A stretch of 64,000 nt of DNA from Actinotignum schaalii FB123-CNA-2 (GTDB taxonomy: Bacteria > Actinomycetota > Actinomycetes > Actinomycetales > Actinomycetaceae), in contig NZ_KE150263.1 in assembly GCF_000411135.1 (NCBI RefSeq), positions 642,003 to 706,002 of the forward strand, in the 5' to 3' direction. Made by a program: the position numbers and the translations under genes. Shown piece by piece: positions 18,012-27,501 of this stretch. Below the pieces are notes generated by a model that ran no database searches, had not been told where the DNA came from, and was given only the letters and a program-made list of their open reading frames with translations. Within the stretch, counting starts at the first letter, position 1, and each line of letters begins with the position of its first letter.

Positions 18012-19459
18012 GCGAGGTACCTCCCGAAAGCGGCCGGGTGGGCAGCCAGGCGGGCGGCCACGTGCCGCAAAGCTCCCAGCTCCCCGCACCCATGAGCGCG
18101 GGGAGGCGTGCCGGGCTCGCGCTACGGCGCCGCCCGGTTCGCAACGGCCTACTTTTCGTGGTCATCACCCTGATTTTCACGGCTTTGGTGGCCCAGGCCG
18201 GGGTACGCGGGGCCATGGGCCAGCTGCGCACCGCTATTGATGCCCAGGTGGGAGCCGGTTTCGTTGCGAGTGCACCGGCCGGTTCCCCCAGTGATGCGGA
18301 TGGCGCGGCTGCCGGAGTACCGGAGAGCGCGCCGGGCGATACGCCGGGCGATGCACCGGGCGATGCACCGAGCAATGCGGTCCCCAGCGATAGCCCCAAC
18401 ACCAACCCCGGCGATAATCCGCTGACACAAGCCGCGCCCACTCTGAGTCCGGACCAGGCCAGCCAGCTCGCGGCGCTGCCAGGGGTGACAAGCACTGCCA
18501 CCGAGCAAGATATTTTGGCCATTCCGGTTGGAGCCCGAGCCGTGGCCACCGCGGGTGGGGTGCAGTTGGATGCCGGCGTCATGGGCGCGGTGACGGTGAC
18601 CGCGAGCTCGGATCCGGCGCGGTTCCCGGCTTTCGCGGCCAAGCTCTACCGGCTCGCGTCCGGAAAGATGAACAACGGCGCGGAACCGGGCGCCCTCATC
18701 CACCGTGATTTCGCGGAAGCTAATGGCTTGCGGCTTGGCGATGATTTGCGGCTGCGCGGCCCGGCCGGCGAGGTCACCCGTACCGTCACCGGCATTTTCG
18801 ACGGCACCACCCCGAATCCCTCCGGGTTGCCGGCAAGCGCAGCCGCGAATCGTATCCTCGTGGATAGCGCGGCGGGCGGCGAGCTCAGCGGGGATGCGGG
18901 CGCCACCCGAGTGCGGTGTTTCACCGCGAGCGCGAGCGAATTACCCGCGAGCTTGGCCGCGGCCCGCACCGCGCTTCCCGATCTCACTTACGAGCACAAT
19001 GCCGCGAGTTTCACCGGGGTGCTGCGCGCGGTGGATAGCGTGGAAGGACTGTTGAGTGCGCTGCTCAGCGGTGCGTGCGCGGCCGGAGTGGTGATTGCCG
19101 CAGCGGTGTTGGCTCTCTGGGTGCGTGGGCGTATGCGGGAAATTGGGGTCTTGCTTTCGCTCGGGCAGCGGCGCCGGGCGATTGCCGGCGGTTTCGCGCT
19201 TGAGTTGGGCGCGCTGGCACTGGCTGGCGGCGTCGTCGCTATTCTTGCGGGGCGCCAGCTCACCGCGCTGGTGGGGCGGGCCGTTGTGGACGGCGCGGCA
19301 CCGGGCGCGCTGGCCGGGTTACCTCCGGTGGCGGTGAGCGGCACGGATATTGCGTGGGCGTTGGGTATCGGCGCCGGGATTCTTGCCGTGGCGCTGGCGA
19401 TTGCGCTGTTTCCGATTTTGCGCCGGTCTCCCCGGCAGATTCTTTCGTCACTGAGTTAG
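18008..19459 (+). CDS. ABC transporter permease, FtsX/MacB type, second subunit
   Basis: Partner of the preceding permease, translationally coupled through a 4-bp ATGA overlap. It has 483 residues with the same layout: N-terminal helix (about 48-68), extracytoplasmic domain and three C-terminal helices. A disordered Pro/Asp/Gly/Ala stretch (about 85-155) follows the first helix, encoded in part by three 12-bp tandem repeats (18334-18369, giving GDTPGDAPGDAP). That linker is unusual for the family and probably extends the external domain through the wall. Confidence 0.85.
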   Translation: MSEVPPESGRVGSQAGGHVPQSSQLPAPMSAGRRAGLALRRRPVRNGLLFVVITLIFTALVAQAGVRGAMGQLRTAIDAQVGAGFVASAPAGSPSDADGAAAGVPESAPGDTPGDAPGDAPSNAVPSDSPNTNPGDNPLTQAAPTLSPDQASQLAALPGVTSTATEQDILAIPVGARAVATAGGVQLDAGVMGAVTVTASSDPARFPAFAAKLYRLASGKMNNGAEPGALIHRDFAEANGLRLGDDLRLRGPAGEVTRTVTGIFDGTTPNPSGLPASAAANRILVDSAAGGELSGDAGATRVRCFTASASELPASLAAARTALPDLTYEHNAASFTGVLRAVDSVEGLLSALLSGACAAGVVIAAAVLALWVRGRMREIGVLLSLGQRRRAIAGGFALELGALALAGGVVAILAGRQLTALVGRAVVDGAAPGALAGLPPVAVSGTDIAWALGIGAGILAVALAIALFPILRRSPRQILSSLS

Positions 19460-19468
19460 GAAAAGATT

Positions 19469-20116
19469 ATGAATGTTATGGAACTTGATCACGTGAGTTA
19501 TAGCTACCCGGGTAGCGGCGCGAAGGTGCTGACCGATGTGTGCGCGGGTTTCGAGCCGGGTACAGTTACGGCGCTGCTGGGCGCTTCGGGTGCCGGGAAA
19601 TCGACACTGTTGAGTTTGCTCGCGGGTTTGGATACCCCCACGAAGGGCGCGGTGCTTTTTGAGGGTGTAGATATTGCGACGACGGGCTACGCCCATCACC
19701 GCCGTGCCCATATTTCGCTGGTGTTCCAGAATTACAATCTCATTGATTACTTGACGCCACTGGAAAATGTACGGTTGGTGGATCGGCGAGCGGATAGTTC
19801 CGTGCTGCTGGAGCTGGGGTTGAGTGAGGATGAGATTCACCGTAATGTGCTGCGGCTTTCTGGCGGGCAGCAGCAGCGGGTGGCGATTGCGCGGGCGCTG
19901 GCATCCCCGGCGCCGGTGATTCTCGCGGACGAGCCGACGGGGAACCTTGATGAGGATACCGCGCGCGGCGTGGTCCAGATTTTGCACGACGCCGCACATC
20001 TGCATGGCAAGTGCGTCATTCTTGTCACGCACTCCGCGGATATTGCCCGGGGCGCGGATCGCGTTCTCACGCTCTCCCACCGGCGCCTCACCGAGCAGCG
20101 GGCGGGAGCGCGTTAG
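19469..20116 (+). CDS. ABC transporter ATPase of the MacB-like exporter
   Basis: Energises the two FtsX-type permeases. It has 215 residues with Walker [10 protein letters not shown] (residues 37-45), the Q-loop in [11 protein letters not shown], signature LSGGQQQR (near 130), Walker [13 protein letters not shown] and the H-loop VTHSAD. This is the LolD/MacB class. It starts 10 bp after the second permease with GGAAAAG before the ATG. It lacks extra domains and ends at a strong terminator. Confidence 0.93.
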   Translation: MNVMELDHVSYSYPGSGAKVLTDVCAGFEPGTVTALLGASGAGKSTLLSLLAGLDTPTKGAVLFEGVDIATTGYAHHRRAHISLVFQNYNLIDYLTPLENVRLVDRRADSSVLLELGLSEDEIHRNVLRLSGGQQQRVAIARALASPAPVILADEPTGNLDEDTARGVVQILHDAAHLHGKCVILVTHSADIARGADRVLTLSHRRLTEQRAGAR

Positions 20117-20171
20117 CCACTGCGCTGTACTTCACCTGCGTGAGGATACACGGGCATCGCGCTTGCAACGC

Positions 20172-20203
20172 GAGCGGGGGTCGAAAGTTATCGGCCCCCG
20201 CTC
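20172..20203 (+). terminator. Terminator of ABC operon
   Basis: GAGCGGGGG pairs with CCCCCGCTC, followed by an AT-rich tail (ACTCTAATTATTT). It lies between convergent genes and may serve both. Confidence 0.8.
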
Positions 20204-20231
20204 ACTCTAATTATTTCGCCTCCAACAAACC

Positions 20232-22484
20232 TTAGTTGGCTTCCGCTTTCCGATACAGGGCGATACCTGTTCCGAATACGGCAATCACCGCGATAATCAA
20301 GCCGCCTTCGAATCCGGTAGCCGGCAGCTTCTTATTGGGTTTTTCCACCTTCTTGATATTCGGAGTGGGTTTCACGCTCGAGGTACCGCTGGGTTCGGCA
20401 CTCGGGGTAGTACTCGGCTCCGCGCTCGGGTCACCGCTAGGCTCACCGCTAGGCTCAACACTCGGGTGTTCACTGGGGTCGATGCTTGGATTCACGCTCG
20501 GTTCGACACTCGGGTCACCACTAGGTTCACTACTGGGGTCCGCGCTCGGATCCATACTCGGGCTACCGCTGGGCGATGTGCTCGGAGTAATGCTCGGCTC
20601 CGCGCTCGGGTCACCGCTAGGTTCCACGCTCGGGCCACTACTGGGGTCGACGCTTGGTTCGACACTCGGGTCACCACTGGGTTCCACACTCGGCTTATTA
20701 CCCGGGTTCTTCACTTTCGTATTGGAAACCACCACAACTTTTTGCTTGAACTGCACCGGCACGACGGTGTCTTTTGCCTTGACGAAGCCTTCCGGAGCCT
20801 TGACCTCAACAAAGACATAGTTACCGCGCTTCAGCTCAAGTTTCACGCCTGTCGTGCGATCCGGTAGATAGAGTTTTCCATCCGCGCCGCTCACCAGGTT
20901 CTCCAGTTTTACACCATCCCGATTAGTGGCAATATCACCCGGAGTTCCGTCGGATTTCGCTTTGTAGATGCTGAACACCGCACCTGCCAAAGCCTTACCC
21001 GTATCATCCTGCTTCACAAAGTCGATTAGCTGATACCCATCGGTCTCAGCAGTAATCCCCGGCGGTTTAAGCTCTTCGGGGTTGTATCCTTTCCCCTTTG
21101 CTTCAACGTCACCGGGTTTGGATCCTTCGTATTTAATCGGAGTGCAATTCTGGTCGACCGCTGGATCACAGTTCGGAATCTCTTGAGCGTAATAGGACGC
21201 CTTATTGACATAAATAGGCCGTCCGTTTTTGCTGAGCATAACCGAATCATTAACAGGCTCAGCATCAAAGCCGATATTGAAGTATCCACCCCCGTCAAAG
21301 TACTTCGAGGAGTAATTCTTCACTCGCAGCATGAATCCTTTACCAACGACCTTATACAGGCCGCCAGCATCATCAATAAGCTTTTGTTCCTCAGCTGTGA
21401 GGGTCTCTCCAGCCGGTTTTTGCAGCAGAATATCTTTCGGTACGGTAGCGTTCGCCATGCTCATCATGCCTTGTTTCTTGGCTACGATGTCATAGCGATC
21501 CAAAGGGATGGGTTTTTCCTCAAACGCCGCAGTTCGAGAAGATACAGGATTTTCTGGCTCAGGTGTACGGAAGTAGATGTCATAAAGCCACATCTCCATG
21601 CGCTGCTCTTCGGGTTTTGTAGAATCTTTTACCCAATGCGGATTCGTTGCTCCAAGTTCAGCCAAGAAGGAATCTTTACCTCCCTGAGTTTTTTCGTCAT
21701 AAACGGCAACATTCCCACGAATAGCCATATTCACATCAGGCGTGTCGTAAATGATAAATTCATTATTCGGCCGCAACTTGGTACCAACTTGGATCTCAGA
21801 GTAGATATACGATTTATCGCCATCTACTTTCGAAGCACCCATCTTCTCCAAAGAAGCCATATCCGGGAGTTTGACAACAGGCTTCTTTACCCGATAGGTA
21901 ACCTGCTTCCCCGTCGGTTTTCCATCGACTGTAATGTCGTAAGCGACATCAACGTGGGTAACATCTGGATTTTCCTCAAAATACGTGTCGCGTATACCTT
22001 TATCAACGTAGAACGGCATCTCAATTTGGGAAGTAACAAAATCTTCACTGACATCGGTGAAAGTAAAGACTCCAATATGCTCCGCTTCAGTAGCCACATC
22101 AGCAAGTTTGGCACCGGTGACAGAATCTGTAATTTGAGTGACTGAATTGAAGTTGCCGCTCAGGCGCAACAGGTCTAGAGCGGGATCAACCGGGGTCAAA
22201 CCAACCTTCAAAACATCCCCCGCGTTGACAGTTGGATGCGCACCTTTCTTAGCCAACTTGAACTTGAGAGTTCCCGCCCATCCCGTAGTCGCGCTAACTT
22301 CAGTGGTGGTTCCGATATGAGAATTCACGGTTAAGTTGGAGTTGCGGTTCATCCCGATGGAAGACTGATCAACCAATCCGGAAATGTCATTCGCGGCTGA
22401 GGCCGTAGGAATAGCAATACCCGCCAATACAATCGCACCGGAAATCAAGGATGTGAAAAGCCCCCAAAGTTTGCGGTGTTTCAT
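20232..22484 (-). CDS. LPATG-anchored pilin/adhesin with SpaA-type domain
   Basis: Sortase-anchored surface protein of 750 residues. A signal peptide ends near residue 30 (TASA). Residues 31-480 are an Ig-like adhesin region. Residues 485-590 form a SpaA/Cna-B-type domain (FVKQDDTGKALAGAVFSIY) able to make an isopeptide bond. Residues 598-706 are 27 PSxx tetrapeptides forming a wall-spanning stalk, likely a target of O-mannosylation. LPATG lies at 720-724, followed by a hydrophobic segment and a charged tail. No sortase gene is adjacent, so it probably relies on a housekeeping sortase rather than a pilus locus. The region 20.9-23.9 kb is more AT-rich than its flanks, which suggests acquisition. 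Confidence 0.88.
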   Translation of the reverse strand: MKHRKLWGLFTSLISGAIVLAGIAIPTASAANDISGLVDQSSIGMNRNSNLTVNSHIGTTTEVSATTGWAGTLKFKLAKKGAHPTVNAGDVLKVGLTPVDPALDLLRLSGNFNSVTQITDSVTGAKLADVATEAEHIGVFTFTDVSEDFVTSQIEMPFYVDKGIRDTYFEENPDVTHVDVAYDITVDGKPTGKQVTYRVKKPVVKLPDMASLEKMGASKVDGDKSYIYSEIQVGTKLRPNNEFIIYDTPDVNMAIRGNVAVYDEKTQGGKDSFLAELGATNPHWVKDSTKPEEQRMEMWLYDIYFRTPEPENPVSSRTAAFEEKPIPLDRYDIVAKKQGMMSMANATVPKDILLQKPAGETLTAEEQKLIDDAGGLYKVVGKGFMLRVKNYSSKYFDGGGYFNIGFDAEPVNDSVMLSKNGRPIYVNKASYYAQEIPNCDPAVDQNCTPIKYEGSKPGDVEAKGKGYNPEELKPPGITAETDGYQLIDFVKQDDTGKALAGAVFSIYKAKSDGTPGDIATNRDGVKLENLVSGADGKLYLPDRTTGVKLELKRGNYVFVEVKAPEGFVKAKDTVVPVQFKQKVVVVSNTKVKNPGNKPSVEPSGDPSVEPSVDPSSGPSVEPSGDPSAEPSITPSTSPSGSPSMDPSADPSSEPSGDPSVEPSVNPSIDPSEHPSVEPSGEPSGDPSAEPSTTPSAEPSGTSSVKPTPNIKKVEKPNKKLPATGFEGGLIIAVIAVFGTGIALYRKAEAN
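20367..20693 (-). repeat. 12-bp coding repeats (PSxx stalk)
   Basis: 27 tandem 12-bp units encode PSVE, PSGD, PSVD, PSAE and similar. Units differ by point changes, and larger blocks recur, so recombination could change stalk length. Confidence 0.85.
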
Positions 22485-22641
22485 ACACTCTCCCGTCTAA
22501 GGACATCCTCCTATGGATACCCTTAACGAATCAATAGAATACGATAATGACAATTTCATTTATAGTATTCACTAAGATAAATACTTATCCATTTTGCAAC
22601 ATAATAACTGCGACACGCCCTTCGTTTCAATACACCAATCC

Positions 22642-23737
22642 CTAACTTCGAGCTCTGTTACGTTGCGGGATAACGCGTTCTGTGAGCTCGAAATAGGTGC
22701 GGGCTTCGGTCGCGGCGAAAGGGAGTAAGGCTTCATCACCGAGCGGAGTGAATTCACCTCGGGTTGGCGTTATGTTATCCGCTTTGAGAAGTTCTGCGGC
22801 TACCGTGTGGCCAAGCATAACGGGAACGGAGTTTCCGATTTCTCTGAAACCGTTCCACTTGGTTACGTGGAATCTGAACCAATCCAGGTAGCCGTGCAGG
22901 CGTGCTGCTTCCCGCACTGTGATCACTCGAGGATGGACGGGATGAATAGAGCGGGGAGCTATGTACGCACCACGGTCTGAGGCGGTACCGGCACGCAAGG
23001 TATTGCAGATTCCTTCGGGTGAAGCCGAAGGAATCTGCTGATCCGTTCGGTTGTTCCGGGAAGAGTAGCGGTGAATCGATCAACTGATTTTTGAGCATGA
23101 GCTGTTCGTGCGGATGCTGTAAGCCGATCACTCACGGACGAGCGGGGCCGGGCGTGATTCCTCAGATCTTGTGTGACACCGCGCAGGATTGCCGCGTAGG
23201 GGCTTGGTTCCGAATATTCAGTGCTCGCCACCGAGTCACCGCGCAGCAATTCCTCAAAAGTATCTGCATCGGGTAGATCTGCAAGAGCGTCACTGACGCA
23301 GAGCCCCAACGGGAGCAGACTCTCTTCCGGGAGTGAACCATCGATACGGCGTGGCGTATACCGTGGACTCGGGTAGCTGGGGCGCGGGCGCAATTCCAGG
23401 ACTAAACGGACAAATTCCTTGAGGAGGGAATTACGTTCATCGTCCAGAGCCCGTTTGCCTATCAGTGAGATCCCCTGGCAGGGTGGATCTCCCACCACAA
23501 GGTGAATCTCTTGGTCCTGGATATCTGATTCGGAGCGGATCATAGCGCCGCTGACATTACGCACGTCCGCACAGAAAGTTTTACCGTAGGGGAATTAAAT
23601 TCGTGGACAGCAGCGCGGATCGGATCGTATTCAACGGACGCGGTAACGTCATACCCGACTTGTTCCAGACCTAGGGAGAACCCGCCAGCGCCCGAAAATA
23701 GGTCCACAGCAATGGGACGATGAATAGTCTGTGACAT
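22642..23737 (-). pseudogene. Decayed DNA cytosine-5 methyltransferase
   Basis: Once a Dcm-type enzyme methylating cytosine in a restriction-modification or protective role. Segment 1 (from ATG 23737) has motif I DLFSGAGGFSLGL. A frameshift near 23575 leads to segment 2, with motif IV GDPPCQG (catalytic Cys) and GKRALDDERNSLL. The text then jumps from VLELRPR to a target-recognition-like stretch (PRYTPRR), so motif VI (ENV) and roughly 80-100 residues are missing. A second frameshift near 22990 leads to segment 3, with VREAARLHGYLDWF and IGNSVP (motifs IX and X). Two frameshifts plus an internal deletion make activity very unlikely. No restriction partner is left nearby. Confidence 0.88.
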
Positions 23738-23932
23738 GCTCGCATGTTTAGCAGTGGCTTACGACAGAATTTTGGAGCCAAAGGAAGCTTCCATGACCGT
23801 TTCCGTCCATGGTAGCCTGACCATCGAAGACCCTGGAACGATCCCTAGCTTCGGCTAAATCGCTGGGGTTACGGCTTTCCAAAATCCGCACATACGTCAC
23901 AACCGGTCTATTAGGCCGGGTTCGGAGTCGGA

Positions 23933-24316
23933 ATGATTAAATGGCCGCCGAGGCAAATCGGAAGAGTGCTAACCGTACTCCTAAGCGCCATTGTTACGCT
24001 ATGCGGCTGTTCAGGCGGCGAAGGCGCATCACACTCGGAAAAAATAATAAACTGGACAAAGTACGAAGTCACAGATTCACACGAGCTGACTTTCACCGCT
24101 ATCACGGGTGACCCCAAATGTTTCAAGTTGCGTACCGTCGCCAAGGAAACTGATGGACGCATTGAGGTGGCAGTTATCGAGGGAACACCGCCGAATGCCC
24201 CACAGCACTGCACGGCTGTCGGGAGGATTGAAAAGCTCATTGTTAAAACTGAAGCTCCAGCGCTAGATCTGGATGTCCACGCTTTACCAGCCGAAGAAGT
24301 CCAACTGAATCCCTGA
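23933..24316 (+). CDS. Small lipoprotein of unknown function
   Basis: A 127-residue protein with a lipoprotein signal: basic start, hydrophobic stretch and LCGC, so Cys26 should be acylated. The mature part holds two further cysteines (CFKL and HCTA) that could form a disulfide. I recognise no domain. ATG at 23933 follows GGAG. It sits alone between the methyltransferase remnant and tRNA-Ala, and its base composition is lower in GC than the neighbours, so it may belong to acquired DNA. Confidence 0.65.
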   Translation: MIKWPPRQIGRVLTVLLSAIVTLCGCSGGEGASHSEKIINWTKYEVTDSHELTFTAITGDPKCFKLRTVAKETDGRIEVAVIEGTPPNAPQHCTAVGRIEKLIVKTEAPALDLDVHALPAEEVQLNP

Positions 24317-24378
24317 CTTCCGAAAAGCGGACTTCGGTGAATGAACAGAAATGTGGCGTGAGTATTTATCAGCCAGAA

Positions 24379-24454
24379 TGGTGGAGCTAAGGGGATTCGA
24401 ACCCCTGACCTTCTCATTGCGAACGAGACGCGCTACCAACTGCGCCATAGCCCC
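24379..24454 (-). tRNA. tRNA-Ala, anticodon CGC
   Basis: Full cloverleaf on the minus strand: acceptor GGGGCTA with TAGCTCC, including the G3-U70 pair that marks alanine tRNA, anticodon loop TTCGCAA (CGC), T-loop GTTCGAATC, discriminator A and an encoded CCA (24381-24379). Confidence 0.97.
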
Positions 24455-24499
24455 AAAGACCTGATTAGTTTAGCACCCGAACGGCCCGGAATAAAACTT

Positions 24500-24530
24500 C
24501 GGGGAGTGGTTCCTATTACACCACTCCCCG
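24500..24530 (-). terminator. Terminator after membrane-protein gene
   Basis: CGGGGAGTGG and CCACTCCCCG pair around an 11-nt loop. On the minus strand AAGTTTTATT follows. It lies 72 bp past the stop of the membrane protein and just before tRNA-Ala. Confidence 0.75.
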
Positions 24531-24601
24531 ATCTTCTATTTTCAGTTAGTACCCGCGGCGCGGCAACTCAGCAGTCAGCCAGGACACCCAGCCGGCCAGA
24601 G

Positions 24602-26008
24602 CTACGCGCGGCGCTTGCGCAGCAACTCGTCCAAAGCCGCACCACCCGCGAGGCCATCATGCGCAGGTGCAGTCGCTTGTGCAGAAGGCACTGCAGCTTC
24701 GGACTTAGGTGCCGGCGCACTGCTTTGCGGCGTAGCTTGGCCTGCCGGAGCCGCGGCTGCGGCCACATCTTGCGCCACCGCATCCACGAAGGTCACTCGC
24801 TCGCCGATCTCCTTCGGGCGGTAGGGCACCGGGGCAACGGGAGCTTCTGGAGCCTGGTAGGGCGCTACCGTGCGCTGTTGGATCTGCGGCTTGAGCGTAT
24901 AGCTAGGCAGCTGGCGGCGCGGGACCGCCCCGGCCACGAAACGCTTGGGAAGTTTCTCCGCTTGTTCACGCCGCGAACCGGCGATAGGAGCGAAATCTTC
25001 CGCGGCAATAATCCCCTGCTCAAGGGTCACCGAAATGCCGGAACGGCGCTTAGGCGCCCGCGCCCCCGCGTTCCGGCTCCGTGCTTTTCCCGGGTTCACC
25101 CCGGTCTCCTGTTCCTCGGCGTTCGCAGCCTGCGTATCGCGAGCATCGCCAGCGCCACCATCACGAGCATCGCCAGCAGCTTCACCTTCACCAGCTGCAT
25201 CTGCGCCACCGGTAGCCGCGGAGGCCGCCGTTGGCATGGTGGCCGCACTCCCGCTCGCAACACTCCGACTGAGATCAGCACTCCGCCCCAGGTCAGCGCT
25301 GCGGCTCGCATCAGCCGTCAGCGCCCCGAGGTCATCGCTTCCCAGCGCCGCGCTGGCCGCACTCAAAGCCGAATGTGCGGAAGCAGCCGAGACCGCCGAA
25401 CGCCCGGGGCGCGGGCGGGCCGGGCGGCGCGAATGGCGCTGTGCCCCGCGGGTCTTCCGAATACCGAGTTCCTCGGTGAGCTCAGCAATATCCTCGCGGT
25501 CACGAGCCGTCGCCTTACCCATTTCGCTGAGCAAGTACCCAAAGCCGGCCCCGTACAGCACCCCTACGCCCACGGCAACGTAGAAAATCCAGCGTGGCAT
25601 CGTCGTCGTAAAAGCAAGAGCGCCGAGCACCGCAATAAGCAAGCCTAAAGCGCCCGCAACCACGAAACCGCGCTGGCGGTTCGCCGCGCGTTGGGAAATA
25701 CGTGCCTTACGGCGCGCGCGTTCCCGCGCCAGGGTGCGCACATTACGCCCCGCATTGGGTGGAAGAATATCGCGTTCGTCGTTCTCTGCCATGATGACCT
25801 CCGGCTTCCGGAAAAAAATAGCCCCGGTTGGCCCACCAGTTTCCACGCCCGCCGTTCCGTCCGGCAGTGCGAGGGTACGTAGCTGGGGTGAATAGCGTTC
25901 GTCAATGCGCACATCCGCGAGGATGACGCGCCGGCGATACACCCCAGGGATGACATAGACCATGAGCAGCACAACCACTGCCATCAACGCGTATCCCTGG
26001 AACCCCAC
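24602..26008 (-). CDS. Membrane protein next to gephyrin-like gene (GLPR/Rv0996-like)
   Basis: 468 residues: one N-terminal helix (3-23), a short hydrophilic stretch, two helices (about 115-160) with a basic stretch before them, and a 300-residue Ala/Ser-rich cytoplasmic tail that is probably disordered, ending in ALDELLRKRRA. In corynebacteria the membrane protein encoded beside the gephyrin-like Glp is its receptor GLPR, which links Glp-FtsZ to the membrane; position and layout here match, but sequence identity cannot be judged by eye. GTG 26008 lacks a clear ribosome binding site; ATG 25984 (AGGGA upstream) is an alternative. It follows the MoeA-like gene by 128 bp. Confidence 0.65.
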   Translation of the reverse strand: MGFQGYALMAVVVLLMVYVIPGVYRRRVILADVRIDERYSPQLRTLALPDGTAGVETGGPTGAIFFRKPEVIMAENDERDILPPNAGRNVRTLARERARRKARISQRAANRQRGFVVAGALGLLIAVLGALAFTTTMPRWIFYVAVGVGVLYGAGFGYLLSEMGKATARDREDIAELTEELGIRKTRGAQRHSRRPARPRPGRSAVSAASAHSALSAASAALGSDDLGALTADASRSADLGRSADLSRSVASGSAATMPTAASAATGGADAAGEGEAAGDARDGGAGDARDTQAANAEEQETGVNPGKARSRNAGARAPKRRSGISVTLEQGIIAAEDFAPIAGSRREQAEKLPKRFVAGAVPRRQLPSYTLKPQIQQRTVAPYQAPEAPVAPVPYRPKEIGERVTFVDAVAQDVAAAAAPAGQATPQSSAPAPKSEAAVPSAQATAPAHDGLAGGAALDELLRKRRA

Positions 26009-26136
26009 ACAGCCACTTTAACCAATCGTGGGGCACTCAGGCAGGGACGCGCCGTTACTTTCGTAGAGAGAATAACAATGATGTTATTCGTGGGACGGAT
26101 GGGGCTGTTGATCTGGGCTGTCTCCTCAAGCTGGAC

Positions 26137-27363
26137 CTAGCCGTTAAGAATCATGCACTCCAGTTCATCACCGATGCCCACGCTTTCTTGAGCGTCAGGC
26201 ACCACCGCGAGCCCGTTCGATTTCGCGAAATTCGCCAGTGAGAGCAGCTCCACATCCCCCACCGGGTCAAATTCGTAGCCGGCGCGCGGATCGCCATAGA
26301 CCTGCACCCGCACGTAATCCTGCACGCCGGGCCGGGAGAGCAGCCCACGCGCCGCCCGGGCCCGAATGGAGCGCGGGGTCACGTGCTTGTAGCCGGCCAT
26401 TTTCCGCAGCGAGGGGCGCACAAACACCTCGAAGCACACCAGCGCGGCCACCGGGTTGCCCGGCAGGCAGAACATGAGTGCCGAATTTGCGCCGTCGCCC
26501 CCGATGGTACCCACCCCGATGTGCCGGCCCGGATTCATAGCGACGGCGTCGAACCTCATCGACCCGAGCGGGGACAGGACCTCTTTGAGGGTATCTCCAC
26601 CCCCGTAACTCAAACCACCGGTGGTGAGGATAACGTCGGCGCGCAACAGCTGGTCCTCCAAGGACTCCCGCAAGATATGCCGGTCATCCGAAACCGCCGG
26701 CACGCGATACGCAACCGCCCCGGCGTTACGCACCGCGGTGGCAAGCGCGTGCGAATTCGCGTCGTAAATCTTCCCGTTGCCCAAAGCCTTTCCGGGTGCC
26801 ACCAGTTCATCGCCCACGGACATGACGACGACGCGCGGCGCCGGCCGCACCCGCACCCGGTCCCGCCCGGCCGCCGCAAGCAACGCGATGTGACGCGCCC
26901 CGATACGGGTGCCTTCCTCCAGAATCGTGGTGCCGGCCCGCAGGTCCTCACCCTGCGCGCGCACATTCTCCCCGGGGGCCACGCGCGCCGTAATATCCAC
27001 CTGCGCTTCCCCGTGATCCGTATCAATAAGGGGAACAACGGCGTCCGCGCCCGTGGGCATCCGCGCCCCGGAAGCAATGCGGGCCGCCGCGCCAGGAGTG
27101 TGGGCGATGCGGTCGGTGGTGACGGCGAAAATATCGTCCGTCACCGGGAAATGCACCGGGCGGGCAGGTTCCGCACCGAAAGTTTCGTCCGCGCGCACCG
27201 CGTAACCGTCCAGCGCCGCCAGGTCGGTGTGAGGAACATCAACAGTGGCGACAACGTTTTCGGCAAGAATACACCCCATCGCGTCAGCAAGCTCCACATC
27301 GAGAGCCTCCAGGGGCTGGGCGACCTTTAAGAATTCATCGAGTTGCTCGGCTACTGTTTTCAC
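26137..27363 (-). CDS. MoeA/gephyrin-like protein
   Basis: 408 residues with the four-domain MoeA layout: VPHTDLAALDGYAVRADE (near 42), SVGDEL (near 205), TTGGLSYGGGDTLKEVL (near 270, catalytic-type Asp kept), LPGNPVAALVCFEVFVRP and a C-terminal beta-barrel. It may insert molybdenum into molybdopterin, or be the gephyrin-like Glp that binds FtsZ in corynebacteria; no other molybdenum-cofactor genes are here, and the neighbouring membrane protein favours the second. The GTG at 27363 has a perfect GAGGAGGA 5 bp upstream, so the longer in-frame start is rejected. Divergent from the cyclo-ligase gene. Confidence 0.88.
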   Translation of the reverse strand: MKTVAEQLDEFLKVAQPLEALDVELADAMGCILAENVVATVDVPHTDLAALDGYAVRADETFGAEPARPVHFPVTDDIFAVTTDRIAHTPGAAARIASGARMPTGADAVVPLIDTDHGEAQVDITARVAPGENVRAQGEDLRAGTTILEEGTRIGARHIALLAAAGRDRVRVRPAPRVVVMSVGDELVAPGKALGNGKIYDANSHALATAVRNAGAVAYRVPAVSDDRHILRESLEDQLLRADVILTTGGLSYGGGDTLKEVLSPLGSMRFDAVAMNPGRHIGVGTIGGDGANSALMFCLPGNPVAALVCFEVFVRPSLRKMAGYKHVTPRSIRARAARGLLSRPGVQDYVRVQVYGDPRAGYEFDPVGDVELLSLANFAKSNGLAVVPDAQESVGIGDELECMILNG

Positions 27364-27501
27364 GCATTCCTCCTCGGTACACAGCACAGCGTACCGGTTT
27401 GGGGGCCTGCCAGCGCTAACGCCGCGCGCACGGGCCTTGCCTCCATCCGCAAAGGGCCTTACTCCTAGCGGGCATCCAGCCGCTCGTGCCACACTGGTGC
27501 C

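Noticed and set aside
20367..20693. CRISPR-like array
   Set aside because: The 12-bp units are in frame within a gene, have no spacers and encode PSxx peptides.
23794..23859. 21-codon plus-strand ORF with AAAGGAAG upstream
   Set aside because: It has no recognisable features, lies between a pseudogene and a lipoprotein and could easily arise by chance.
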